Under the pieces are notes generated by a model, which was given only the letters and a program-made list of their open reading frames with translations, made no database searches and was not told the origin of the DNA. A DNA stretch of 64,000 nucleotides, taken from NCBI GenBank assembly GCA_015654675.1, contig JAATGM010000055.1, positions 142,305-206,304 of the forward strand. Reading direction: 5' to 3'. Of this stretch, positions 18,301 to 26,689 are shown piece after piece. Both the position numbers and the translations under genes were made by a program. Source of the stretch: Planctomycetota bacterium. GTDB taxonomy: Bacteria > Planctomycetota > Phycisphaerae > UBA1845 > UTPLA1. How positions within the stretch are numbered: position 1 is the stretch's first letter; every line of letters begins with the position of its first letter.

Positions 18301-20538
18301 ACCAATCCACGGCAGGAATTTGCCGTTCCCTCGCCCGGAGCAATGAACTTCGTTCCACCGGCGCGTTTGATTCTTAATGAATACAACGGCGTCAAGGATG
18401 ACGGCTTCCTCAAGAACGGGGCCTCGGACATTTACTGGGGGCGCGTCCTGGGGAATGGCGGTGACTGGTTCGAGTTGGTGGTCGTCCAGGATCACCTCGA
18501 CATCCGCGGCTGGAAGTTGATCGTCAGCGACAACACCGGTGCGGGCAACCAGACCGTGCAGACGCTGACGCTGACCAACAACGCGCTTTGGGCCGACATG
18601 CGGGCCGGAACGATCATCACCGTTTCGGAGAATCTGGCTGACGATGTCAGTTACGACCCGGGCAATGGCGACTGGTGGATCAATGTGCGGGCGAGCAGCG
18701 CGGGCACGGGGACGTATATCACCGCCGCCAATTTCTCCGTCTCAAACAACTCATGGCAACTGACGATCCGCGACGCGGCTGACGCGCCTGTCTTCGGCCC
18801 GGCCGGCGAGGGTGTGAAGCCCGACACCGGGATCGGCAACGACGAAATACTCCTGTTAGACGAAACCCCGGGCCCGGCGATCACGCCGCGATCCAGCTAC
18901 AAGGACGGCTCGGATAGCACATTTGGAGCGCCGAATATCATCGGCGACGGCGAAACTCAGGACTTCGGAGTCTTGCGCGGGTCCTACTGCGATCCGCCGC
19001 CCGGTTTTTCCGATGCCGGCAGCAACATCGCATCGTGCGGCGGCGGTCCGGTCACTCTGCAGGGTAGTAGCATCGGAGCGATCTCGACAAACTGGGCTTC
19101 GCCTGGCGATGGGGCGTTCGATAACGCATTCTTGCTTCACGCGACGTACACGCCCGGCCCGGCCGACCTCGCCGCCGGATCGGTTGTGCTGACGTTGTTC
19201 GCGAACTCGGCGCCGCCATGTTCGACCGTCGGGTCCGACACGGTCACGATTACATTCACCGCGGCCCCGGTCGCGAATGCTGGAGTCGATCAGACCGTTT
19301 GCACATCCTGCGCCGTCGACGTCACCGGTACTTCGTCGCACAGCGCCGGATGCTTGTGGGCGACCTCGGGGGATGGAATCTTCGACCACGCTGGCGAGCT
19401 AACGGCGACCTATACGCCCGGAGCCGCGGATATTGCCGCTGGCTCGGCGACGCTGACGCTGACCTGTCAGCCCGTCGCACCGTGCGCATCGCCTTCCCAT
19501 GACTCGATGGTGGCCGCGATCATCCGGCCGCCGCAGGTGTCTGCGATTGGCGGACGTTACCTGTCCGTGAAGCCGCCGCCGGACTTCCCGTCCGTAGCAC
19601 TGCGAGTCGAGTCAGCTTCGATGCCCTGCCTGCCGAAATACCTTGACGCGAGCGGACTGCTCACGACCGATCCGGTGTTCGCGACATCGGCGGCCTGGGG
19701 GACGATCGTCGTCAAAGATCGGACGATCGTTCCGGGCACCGCGTATTCGATTAGGGCGGACGTGCGGACAGCCGCTCAGTCTGCGAATCTTTCCTCGCCG
19801 GCGACGGCCACAACCTGGGTCTGGGGCGACGTAAACAACAGCGGAAGTGTGGACATCAGTGACATCGTGTGCTTGCTGGACGGTTTTCAAGGTCAATATC
19901 CGAACTGCACGCTCTATGGCGATGACCTTCGCGGAAACAATCCCGACGGCGTGATCGACGTCATGGACATTGTCGCCGTGCTGGACGCATTCCAGGGTAT
20001 CGCCTATCCGGATGGAGCGCCCTGCAGTTCCGGACTGATGATGGCGCCGCCATCGGGTGGGCCGATGGCCGGACTGATGCTCGTTCCGCGCGTCCGCAGC
20101 GCGGCGCCGGGCGGCGTCGTCCGCGTTGATGTGTTCCTGAGCGGGGCACCGACATTACGCGCCTATCAGCTTGCATTCGCGAGCAGCGGGGGATCGAGCG
20201 GGCGGATGAATGTCGAAACAATCTCGATTGATTCGCAACGACCCGATTACGCATTCGCCGGCCTCGCGGCGCAATCGGCCGTGTCGACGACGGGCGGTAA
20301 GCTGGCAAACGCCACCATGAGCGCCTGGGCCAACTGCTCGGCCAGCCGCTATCTCTGCACCCTGACGCTACGCGCGACAGCCGACAGCAACGGGACGTTT
20401 GTTGTGAAATTGGGCGACAGTCCGGCGACGCTGCTGCTCGACGCGGGCGGAGCGGTGTTGAACCAAACTACCGGATCCGCCAAGATCGCCGTGATTCGCG
20501 CGGTAAACCTCGGCGCAGCGGCGGCTTCTCCGGGCTGA
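15331..20538 (+). CDS. Giant secreted CotH-kinase/lamin-tail protein with dockerin-like and cohesin-like C-terminus
   Basis: 1735 aa, signal peptide ending near QASA. Order: lamin-tail domain about 30-175, Ig-like spacer 180-275 (LDDGLSGDGAAGDGVYG, shared with the upstream protein), CotH kinase-like domain 285-690 with VRGDRARNFPK and the metal-site AYDKDLTFG near residue 550, lamin-tail domains at about 700-855 and 860-1005, a further lamin-tail-like block to 1205, two Cys-containing modules 1215-1400, an Ig/FN3-like stretch, dockerin-like loops 1500-1570 (DVNNSGSVDISDI, DGVIDVMDI), then a cohesin-like domain 1575-1725. It shares domains but not order with the upstream protein: here the cohesin-like domain follows the dockerin. 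No anchor segment was seen at the C-terminus. Confidence 0.88.
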   Translation: MRTLAHIPAGAWTNSRWARMGCALIFSILMAGQASAAVVINEIMYHAASDNPKEDFIELRNTGAAAVSLANWSINGVGFTFGAGASIPAGGFILVAQDATRFNAVYGFQPDFTFTGALSNSGETLKLIDSGGLVQDQVTYSDHAPWPTTPDGKGPSLELIDATQNNDDPRNWQACTAVAHQTAKAANSVQATGLPPWISNVAFPTEPAANTAIPVTAHVIGASSVTLTYKLDFGSDTTIAMLDDGLSGDGAAGDGVYGATIPGPGTASIFRFQILATGATGTMRYPRTDDTTNYVGGMVPDATLTSNLPRFHWLILPADYQQALATKFTDTEYPAVFFYNGTLYDNMRIRVRGDRARNFPKLHWLFKFPQGHDFSAAGLYPLPVQEIDMQGCYADKSYMREMLSYETYRDAGSPSRLINPVALFQNGAYYGLYLTMEPMEKEYLTRNGLDEEGAWYKAAQDFHYEPQGHLPPDYPKQNRTYEDYTDLYNLIDNVNNLSGQARRDYLFANLNIPAVINYLAATTIVHDNDHITKNYLMFRDSDGTQRWMIHAYDKDLTFGRNAVNAVLNDTIWANVDVIPGRPNVSPSHPLYGEQAHQKYNFFWNHLIDAVHAIPEFNLMYYRRLRTLMDDQLAPGRYEARIDTLSALLATEAARDTQKWGQYGTAQTLDQATTILKNDYLAVRRQHLFVTHRIPGEIPTTQSSAPQIVINEIMYNPASNPELEFIELFNPSFDESVDLSGWKLEGVDLTFPGGSVILPMSYGLVVRNDVEFRAAYGGTFLVLAQYPGKLDGGGENLVLKNRNDVVIDSVRYDDDAPWPTTADGGGPSLELIDVAQDNDRAVNWAPSASAGGTPGMPNSTIGTTLPVPGLWVNEVLPVNTNGIRDEQNEFSPWIEIYNSTGSPIDLSGMHLTNQYSNPTKWTFPNGTSLAGNSWLIVWADAEPGEGPLHTNFALSAAGGVVGLYTADAHIIDYLNYDPLPANVSFGKFPDGTNPRQEFAVPSPGAMNFVPPARLILNEYNGVKDDGFLKNGASDIYWGRVLGNGGDWFELVVVQDHLDIRGWKLIVSDNTGAGNQTVQTLTLTNNALWADMRAGTIITVSENLADDVSYDPGNGDWWINVRASSAGTGTYITAANFSVSNNSWQLTIRDAADAPVFGPAGEGVKPDTGIGNDEILLLDETPGPAITPRSSYKDGSDSTFGAPNIIGDGETQDFGVLRGSYCDPPPGFSDAGSNIASCGGGPVTLQGSSIGAISTNWASPGDGAFDNAFLLHATYTPGPADLAAGSVVLTLFANSAPPCSTVGSDTVTITFTAAPVANAGVDQTVCTSCAVDVTGTSSHSAGCLWATSGDGIFDHAGELTATYTPGAADIAAGSATLTLTCQPVAPCASPSHDSMVAAIIRPPQVSAIGGRYLSVKPPPDFPSVALRVESASMPCLPKYLDASGLLTTDPVFATSAAWGTIVVKDRTIVPGTAYSIRADVRTAAQSANLSSPATATTWVWGDVNNSGSVDISDIVCLLDGFQGQYPNCTLYGDDLRGNNPDGVIDVMDIVAVLDAFQGIAYPDGAPCSSGLMMAPPSGGPMAGLMLVPRVRSAAPGGVVRVDVFLSGAPTLRAYQLAFASSGGSSGRMNVETISIDSQRPDYAFAGLAAQSAVSTTGGKLANATMSAWANCSASRYLCTLTLRATADSNGTFVVKLGDSPATLLLDAGGAVLNQTTGSAKIAVIRAVNLGAAAASPG

Positions 20539-20550
20539 TACGCGGCGGAC

Positions 20551-21387
20551 TCATGCCCGCTTGAGTTTTCCAATTGCAGCGGACATTTCGGCGACTCGAC
20601 GCGGATCGGGCGGATTGAACCACGCGCCATCCCTCTTGAGCCACGATCCGACGATGAATCCGTCAGCGTGAGCTGCCAGCGCGGCGAGATTCTGGGGAGT
20701 GGTGCCCGATCCAACCAGAACCGGAAGACGGACCGCCTGGCGTATGGCGGCCACATCCTCCACGGAAGTGGGCTGTCCGGTGGCTGATCCGGTCACGATG
20801 ACGCCCGACGCGCCAAAGAACTGGGCGGCGCGGGCCGTCTCGGCGAGATCGACATCGCTCGTCACGGCATGGGCGGAGTGCTTTTTCTTGATGTCGGCGA
20901 AGACTCCGATTGAGTCAGCGCCGATCTGCTTTCGAAAACGCAGCAGCGGGCCGGCGTCGGCGCGCGGCATAAGGCCCTCGTCGGCGACGTGCGCGAAAAC
21001 GAAGTTCTCTGCGCGAATGAATTCGGCCCCGGATGCCAGGGCGACCGAGAGCGCGGCGCGGTTCGCGCCGGCCAGCACCTGAACGCCGATCGGCAGCGCG
21101 GACGCCGCGCGGACCTGCGTTGCGATCGCCGTCATGGCGGCAACGATTTCCGGCCCGACGCGCTGTCGCAGGTAGGGGGCATCGTGCATGTTCTCGATGA
21201 TGATCGCATTCGCGCCGTGCTCAGTCAGTATTCGCGCTTCATCGGCCGCCTGCCGGGCGATCTCGGCGACCGATTGCGTCGCGCGAGGCGTGCCGGGCAG
21301 GGATTGCACGTGAATCATGGCGATGAAGGCGGGCCTCGGGCAGGACTGCAGCCAGGCAGGAGTCGGTGGCATGGGGCCGCTGGACAT
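20551..21387 (-). CDS. BtpA/SgcQ-family TIM-barrel protein
   Basis: 278 aa. Reads as a member of the BtpA family: FIAMIHVQSLPGTP near the N-terminus, ANAIIIENMHDAPY, GVQVLAGANRAAL, FIRAENFVFAHVADEG, VFADIKKKHSAH, GVIVTGSATG and PVLVGSGTTPQNL, consistent with an eight-strand barrel and a phosphate-binding GSGTT loop. Cyanobacterial BtpA affects photosystem I stability; members in non-phototrophs are of unknown function, possibly aldolase-like. ATG at 21387 was chosen because it fits the usual short N-terminus and lies next to a candidate promoter; the frame stays open to 21435. It is divergent from ccsBA and convergent with the CotH operon (12 nt between stops). Confidence 0.85.
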   Translation of the reverse strand: MSSGPMPPTPAWLQSCPRPAFIAMIHVQSLPGTPRATQSVAEIARQAADEARILTEHGANAIIIENMHDAPYLRQRVGPEIVAAMTAIATQVRAASALPIGVQVLAGANRAALSVALASGAEFIRAENFVFAHVADEGLMPRADAGPLLRFRKQIGADSIGVFADIKKKHSAHAVTSDVDLAETARAAQFFGASGVIVTGSATGQPTSVEDVAAIRQAVRLPVLVGSGTTPQNLAALAAHADGFIVGSWLKRDGAWFNPPDPRRVAEMSAAIGKLKRA

Positions 21388-21394
21388 GACCGAC

Positions 21395-21423
21395 AATATC
21401 GGCGGAACGCACGCGTTTGTCAT
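21395..21423 (-). promoter_or_regulatory. Candidate promoter of the BtpA-like gene
   Basis: Minus strand: ATGACA (21418-21423), 17-nt spacer, GATATT (21395-21400). The predicted start of transcription coincides with the ATG at 21387, which has no Shine-Dalgarno sequence, so the mRNA would be leaderless. Confidence 0.35.
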
Positions 21424-21454
21424 TCCGGTGGGCATGCGAAAAGCGCCAAAGGGC

Positions 21455-21460
21455 TATAAT
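21455..21460 (+). promoter_or_regulatory. -10 element upstream of ccsBA
   Basis: A perfect TATAAT ends 9 nt before the ATG at 21470. No convincing -35 element is seen at 16-18 nt. If used, the transcript would have a leader of only about 2-3 nt. Confidence 0.4.
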
Positions 21461-21469
21461 CTAAGACCT

Positions 21470-24400
21470 ATGAACTCTTTGAGCGCCCTGCGTTCCCGAC
21501 GCGGTCCCCTGGGCGGATTTATTCGAATCATTTCAAGCATCTGGCTCGGCATCGGCCTGCTGGCGGCCATCATCGTTTATAGCTCGGTGGGCTCGGCTGT
21601 CCCACCGGTTCGGCAGTTCTTTGAGCTGACCGAGTTCGAGTACTTCAATCACTGGGTTTTCGTGACGCTGATCGGCATGTTCTGCGTGGCGCTCACGGCG
21701 GCGACGGTGTTTCGAATCGCCTTCAACCGCATCAACCTCGGCGTGATCACTGTCCACGCGGGGTTGCTCACTCTGGCGCTGGGTTGCGTGCTCTACTTTG
21801 GTCGAAAGATCGAGGGCGACGTGCTTCTCTTCAATCCGCGCGTCGAAATTCTTTCAGTCAAGCGATTGCAAAGCGGCGGTGACGATCCCGTTGTTGGACG
21901 CGTCGTCGCGGCGGAGGGACGGAGTTGGGAGGCCAACATGCCCGCGCTGGGCGGGCGGTATCGAGTCGAGGTCGAGTCTGTTGCCCAGCAGGGGCTGGCG
22001 ACGGCCGGCGAAGTAAAATTGCGGGCCATCACGCCCGACGCTCCTAATGGCCGCGAGCTGGTGTTGCGGCAGGACACGCCCCGCGATGCAACCGTCCGGC
22101 TGGACGACCGGATTGTGCTGTCGCTCAAGCCCACGAACATCGCCGATCGATTCTATGACAACAACACGCCGGCGTTGCTCATGCGGCGGGGGAATGAAAG
22201 TGAACTGTTCTCGCTTCAGGGGTTGCCGCTCTACGGCGAGCGCTTTGTGTCTGGCGTGGAGGAGGTTCGCGATACGGATGGCGCGGGCGTGCGTTCCGCG
22301 GGCCTGAAGCCGATTCCCGTCATCGACCGTTGGTCCATGCCGCTTGAAATCGGTCCGGCCGACGGCGTCAGTCTGGCCGATTGGCCGTTTCGAATCGAGA
22401 TCGACGGCTACCTGCCCTATGCGACGCTTCAGCGGACCGCGACGACGGGCGGCACGGAATTGAATCCGATGGCGCGCGTCGAGGTGGCCTCCGGCGGCCA
22501 GAGTCGCGGGGACTGGCTCTTCGCGAGTGTTCCTCGGGACTCTCGTTTTTCGATACCCGGCATGGCCACGGTCGAGTTCGCCTGGCTCGGAGACGATGGG
22601 AAAATTCCGGAAGAGTGGACGCGCACCGTGGCCGGAAGGCATGTGCTCGATGTCTGGGTTAAGGACAAAGGCGTCCGCCGGCAATTCGACGTCCAACCCG
22701 GGCAGTCGATCGAAATCGAAGGCACACCATACAAATTAACGATTGAGGATATTCAGGACGATTGGCCGCTGGTGACGGCGGCGGTCGCGGGGGCCAGGTC
22801 GCCGGTTGCGCGGGTGCTGGTGCGATCGGGCGGTCAATCGTTTCACCGAAGCGTCCTGCAGCGGTTTCCGCAGTTCAACCAGGATCGCAACGACGAAGGG
22901 AAAAAGCTCTCCGATCGGGGTCTTGTCGACGAAAACATCGAATTGCGCTACACCGACGCATCGATTCCAAGCGCGGTGATTGTCGCGGGCGACCATTTGT
23001 CGCCGGTTGCGGTGGTGACTGCCGCGGGCGGCAAGCGATCGGTTACCGCGATGAAGATTGGCGATCCACTCGCGCTGGGTGGCGACGTGAAGCTCACGCT
23101 CGCGGAATTGATTCAACGACCGCGCTTTGAGGAGAGGCCGGCCGTGATTCCCGTGGAGCAGCGTCGGCCGCAACCGGGCCGGCAGGCCTCGCTGATCAGG
23201 CTACACGTCGTATCGCAAAAGGGAGATTGGCAGACTCACGTGTGGCTCCCGTTCGAATCGTACAACGACATGCCGACTGAATCGGCGCCGCACTGGACCA
23301 GCGTGGCGGTCCCCAATGTAGGTCGGGTCGAATTTATTTATGGAAGATTGCCGCGGCTGCTGCCCGGCCGCGTCGCCCTCCGAGAGATGGAAGTGCAGTT
23401 CTATCCGGGCGGCACTCGACCGAGCGAATGGAAGAGCCACATTCGCTGGGAAGACCCGGTGACGCATCGCGTGAGCGAAGGCGTCGCCTATTTGAACAAC
23501 ACGGCAAAAATTGGACCGTGGACGCTGTTTCAATCCGGCGAGGCGCCCGATCATGAGAGCTACACAATTCTCGGCGTCGGCAATCGTGATGGAGTATTGA
23601 CGATGTTGCTGGGTTGCGTCCTGATTACGTTGGGCATGATGTACGCGTTCTACGTGAAGCCGATCCTCAAGCGGCGGTTGGCGAATCGGTTGTCTTTGGA
23701 GGCACAGGCGCGTAAGTCGATGGCCTCGACCGCGCCCGTCGCGGGGCGTTCGCTTACGTCGGCGATGGTTGCCGGGGCAATCTTTTTTGCCGCGTCGCTC
23801 ATCGGCGCTCCACCTGTTCGGGCAGCCGACCCCATCCCGACTGATCCGACCGGCGGCCTCCGCGCCATGCAGGATCAGATTCACCTTGATCGACTCCGCA
23901 CGCTGATCGTTCAGCACAATTCTCGCTATCAGACAATCGAAGCGTGGGCGCGGGATGTGATGTCGACCGTGCATGGCAGAGATCAGATGCTCGGCCTCGA
24001 CCCGGTGGTCGGGGCGCTGGAGCTGATGTTCAATCGGTCGGCTTACGACGACCAGCCGGTGATCTACGTCAAGGACCTGGGCGTGCGCCGACAGATCACC
24101 AGCTATCCCATTCACGTGCCGAAGGATGAGGCCCGGCGAATTCGAAGCACCGGCCTGGTGAGCTCCCAATTTCTGGCCGAGCCGGAAGTAGGCCGCACGC
24201 TCGATGAGTTGTCCTCGAAGATGACGATGCGCCGCGCGATGGACCGCCTCAACAGTGCGATGTCCTATTACGGTTCGGTCCTCGGTTTGCTACGCGTGGT
24301 GCCAAGCCCGACGGGACGCTACGACAGCCCATGGCAAACGATCGACAAGTTGCTCGCCAACCTCGGCGGCGTTCCGGAGGCGGCCGCGGCAAACATCGCG

Positions 24401-25660
24401 CCGGTCCCGGGAGTCAAGCCCGAGACGGCCGCGAAAGTGCTGACCGATTTTCGCGCGCTGGGGAAGTCGTGGCTCAAGCGCGATGTCGCGGGCATCAACT
24501 CAGCGATCGATAACCTCTGCAACGAACTGCCCGACCTTGCTCCGGCCGGGACGTATCCGTCGCTCTCGCAGCGGCAGGTCGAGGTTCGCTATTTTCGGCT
24601 TGGGGCACTGACGAATGCATGGGGAATCTACGTCGCGGCCATGTTCGCGAGCGTGTTCGCGCTGATAGGCGGTTGGAAGTGGGCGCAGCGGCAGGCGTTC
24701 GGCCTGTTTCTGATCGCATTTCTCGCGCACGGGGCGGGACTGGCGATGCGCTGGTATATCGTCGGGCGGATCCCCGTGGCCAACATGTTTGAGTCGGTCG
24801 TCTCGTCGGCATGGGTGGGTTGCGCGATTGCGCTCGTATTGGCCGTGGCCACGCGGCGAACAGTATTCGTGTTGGCCGGGTCATTCCTGGGTTTTCTCTC
24901 GCTGGTCATGGGACGAATGGTCGGAAGTGAGATCACGCAGATCGCGCCGATCCTTGATGACATCATGCTGCGGATTCACACGGTGCTGATCATTTCTTCT
25001 TACGCAATGATCACGCTGGCGTTTGCGGTTTCGGTTTGCTACCTCGTGGTGGATGCCCGCGATCCGAATCCGCTCGTCTCGCGGCTGACGCTTGGTATCG
25101 TGGGAAGTTTGGGGCTCTGCGCCGCATTGGGCACGCAAAATGTGTTCTACGAACTGACGTCGCGTTCGGAGTGGTGGATGGTCATCATTCCGGCGGCGTT
25201 TGCGGCGGCCGGGGCCTTCCTGCTGGCCGGGCTGCCGCGCGTATTTGGTAATTTGAGCGGATCGGGTGTGGCGATGGCGCCTCCGGGAGCGGCCGGAATC
25301 GTTTCGGCGGCGACGTTCCGTGCGATCACCGCACCCCCGGAGGATCGGTCGGCGCTCCTGGAGGAATTCGATCGAGCGCAGGTCATCCTGCTTCACATGT
25401 CAACGATTTCGCTCTTCGTCGGGCTCGTGTTGGGCGCCATCTGGGCGGACTATTCGTGGGGCCGGCCGTGGGGATGGGACCCGAAGGAAGTATTCGCACT
25501 CGTGACCTGGCTCTTTTATGCCATCCTGATTCACGCCCGCCTGGCGGTGCGGCGTCGGGCGTTGTGGACCGCCGTTCTCTCCTGCGTGGGTTTCGCGGCG
25601 ATGCAGTTCAACTGGTGGGTGGTCAATTTCTATATTGTCGGGTTGCACAGCTACGCGTGA
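21470..25660 (+). CDS. ccsBA: Fused ResB-CcsA (CcsBA) cytochrome c biogenesis protein
   Basis: System II cytochrome c assembly carries haem across the membrane and attaches it to apocytochromes. 1396 aa. The N-terminal ResB/CcsB part has three membrane segments (about residues 20-45, 60-85, 88-110), a large periplasmic domain to about 690 and a fourth segment (TMLLGCVLITLGMMYAFYV). A second hydrophobic segment near 765-785 leads to an extra soluble region of about 280 residues (IEAWARDVMSTVHGR...). The C-terminal CcsA part has about eight segments and the haem-handling WWD-type motif WGRPWGWDPKE, plus conserved histidines in the flanking loops. Starting at 21470 avoids a non-hydrophobic extension. 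The 3' end overlaps the convergent HDAC-like gene by 10 nt. Confidence 0.92.
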   Translation: MNSLSALRSRRGPLGGFIRIISSIWLGIGLLAAIIVYSSVGSAVPPVRQFFELTEFEYFNHWVFVTLIGMFCVALTAATVFRIAFNRINLGVITVHAGLLTLALGCVLYFGRKIEGDVLLFNPRVEILSVKRLQSGGDDPVVGRVVAAEGRSWEANMPALGGRYRVEVESVAQQGLATAGEVKLRAITPDAPNGRELVLRQDTPRDATVRLDDRIVLSLKPTNIADRFYDNNTPALLMRRGNESELFSLQGLPLYGERFVSGVEEVRDTDGAGVRSAGLKPIPVIDRWSMPLEIGPADGVSLADWPFRIEIDGYLPYATLQRTATTGGTELNPMARVEVASGGQSRGDWLFASVPRDSRFSIPGMATVEFAWLGDDGKIPEEWTRTVAGRHVLDVWVKDKGVRRQFDVQPGQSIEIEGTPYKLTIEDIQDDWPLVTAAVAGARSPVARVLVRSGGQSFHRSVLQRFPQFNQDRNDEGKKLSDRGLVDENIELRYTDASIPSAVIVAGDHLSPVAVVTAAGGKRSVTAMKIGDPLALGGDVKLTLAELIQRPRFEERPAVIPVEQRRPQPGRQASLIRLHVVSQKGDWQTHVWLPFESYNDMPTESAPHWTSVAVPNVGRVEFIYGRLPRLLPGRVALREMEVQFYPGGTRPSEWKSHIRWEDPVTHRVSEGVAYLNNTAKIGPWTLFQSGEAPDHESYTILGVGNRDGVLTMLLGCVLITLGMMYAFYVKPILKRRLANRLSLEAQARKSMASTAPVAGRSLTSAMVAGAIFFAASLIGAPPVRAADPIPTDPTGGLRAMQDQIHLDRLRTLIVQHNSRYQTIEAWARDVMSTVHGRDQMLGLDPVVGALELMFNRSAYDDQPVIYVKDLGVRRQITSYPIHVPKDEARRIRSTGLVSSQFLAEPEVGRTLDELSSKMTMRRAMDRLNSAMSYYGSVLGLLRVVPSPTGRYDSPWQTIDKLLANLGGVPEAAAANIAPVPGVKPETAAKVLTDFRALGKSWLKRDVAGINSAIDNLCNELPDLAPAGTYPSLSQRQVEVRYFRLGALTNAWGIYVAAMFASVFALIGGWKWAQRQAFGLFLIAFLAHGAGLAMRWYIVGRIPVANMFESVVSSAWVGCAIALVLAVATRRTVFVLAGSFLGFLSLVMGRMVGSEITQIAPILDDIMLRIHTVLIISSYAMITLAFAVSVCYLVVDARDPNPLVSRLTLGIVGSLGLCAALGTQNVFYELTSRSEWWMVIIPAAFAAAGAFLLAGLPRVFGNLSGSGVAMAPPGAAGIVSAATFRAITAPPEDRSALLEEFDRAQVILLHMSTISLFVGLVLGAIWADYSWGRPWGWDPKEVFALVTWLFYAILIHARLAVRRRALWTAVLSCVGFAAMQFNWWVVNFYIVGLHSYA

Positions 25661-26622
25661 GCTTCGGCCGGGTGGTGTTCGAGCAACAGCCGGATGTGTT
25701 TCGCAACGCAGCGCCCGAGTGCATCGAGGTCATAGCCGCCTTCAAGCAAACTGACGAGCCGGCCGCCGCAGCACTCATGTGCCAGGTCGAGTGCGGCGCG
25801 GGTCATGTCGTCAAATGCCTCGTCTGACAAGTTGATCGCGGCCAGCGGGTCGTCGGCGTGGGCGTCAAAGCCGGCTGATATCAACACAAAATCAGGTTTG
25901 AAGGTTCGCGCTGCCGGGAGAAAGGTCTGCTCGAATGCGCGGCGATAGTCCGCGTCGGAAGCGCCGGACTCCATGGGAATATTCAGCGTAAATCCCGTCC
26001 CCGCGCCGCGGCCGCGCTCGGTCTCATAGCCCGTACCGGGATAGCGCCGCGACGGGTCCTCATGCAGGCTGCAGAAAAAGACAGACGGGTCCGATTCAAA
26101 CGCGTGCTGCGTTCCATTTCCATGATGGACATCCCAGTCGAGGATCAGGATTCGCTGCAGGCCCCAGCGCTGCTGGAGGTATCGAGCGGCGATGGCGATG
26201 TTGTTGAACAGGCAGAAGCCCATGGCCAGATCGTGCTCGGCATGATGGCCGGGCGGGCGGATGGTGCAGCACGCATTGGCAACTTCGCCGGTCATGACAC
26301 CATCGCAGGCGGCCAAGGCGGCCCCGACCGCGAGCGTCGCGGCCTCATAACTTTCGGGTGAGATTGGGCAATCGAGCGTGTCGATGTGGGTTTGTCCGGA
26401 GCGGCAAGCCTGCTCGACTCGATCGATGTAAGCCGGTGCGTGGTTGGCTTCAAGCCAGCGGCGTTCGGCCGGTCCGAAGGCGAGCGGTGTGAGCCGCCGC
26501 ATCAGCCCCAGGTCATCCATGGCGCGGGTAATCGCGCGGAGTCGCTCGGGTCGTTCGGGGTGCCCGGGTCCGGTTTTGTGAAGCAGGCAGCGTGCGTCGT
26601 AGCACCAGCCCGTCTTGGGCAT
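25651..26622 (-). CDS. Histone deacetylase-family (acetoin utilisation / amidohydrolase) protein
   Basis: 323 aa zinc hydrolase of the arginase/deacetylase fold. Visible family motifs are GHPERPERL, RPPGHHAEHDLAMGFCLFNN (the catalytic His pair), DWDVHHGNGTQ and SAGFDAHADDPL (the three metal ligands D, H and D) and LEGGYDL. Bacterial homologues deacetylate acetylpolyamines, acetylated proteins or small amides; the substrate here is unknown. The length is typical. It is convergent with ccsBA with a 10-nt overlap and divergent from the flippase-like gene 67 nt away. Confidence 0.93.
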   Translation of the reverse strand: MPKTGWCYDARCLLHKTGPGHPERPERLRAITRAMDDLGLMRRLTPLAFGPAERRWLEANHAPAYIDRVEQACRSGQTHIDTLDCPISPESYEAATLAVGAALAACDGVMTGEVANACCTIRPPGHHAEHDLAMGFCLFNNIAIAARYLQQRWGLQRILILDWDVHHGNGTQHAFESDPSVFFCSLHEDPSRRYPGTGYETERGRGAGTGFTLNIPMESGASDADYRRAFEQTFLPAARTFKPDFVLISAGFDAHADDPLAAINLSDEAFDDMTRAALDLAHECCGGRLVSLLEGGYDLDALGRCVAKHIRLLLEHHPAEAHA

Positions 26623-26689
26623 GTGATCGTCCTCTCGGCGTGCTGGTCAATTGCGGGCCGCGTCTGTAGCTTACGCCGTCTTGAATCGC

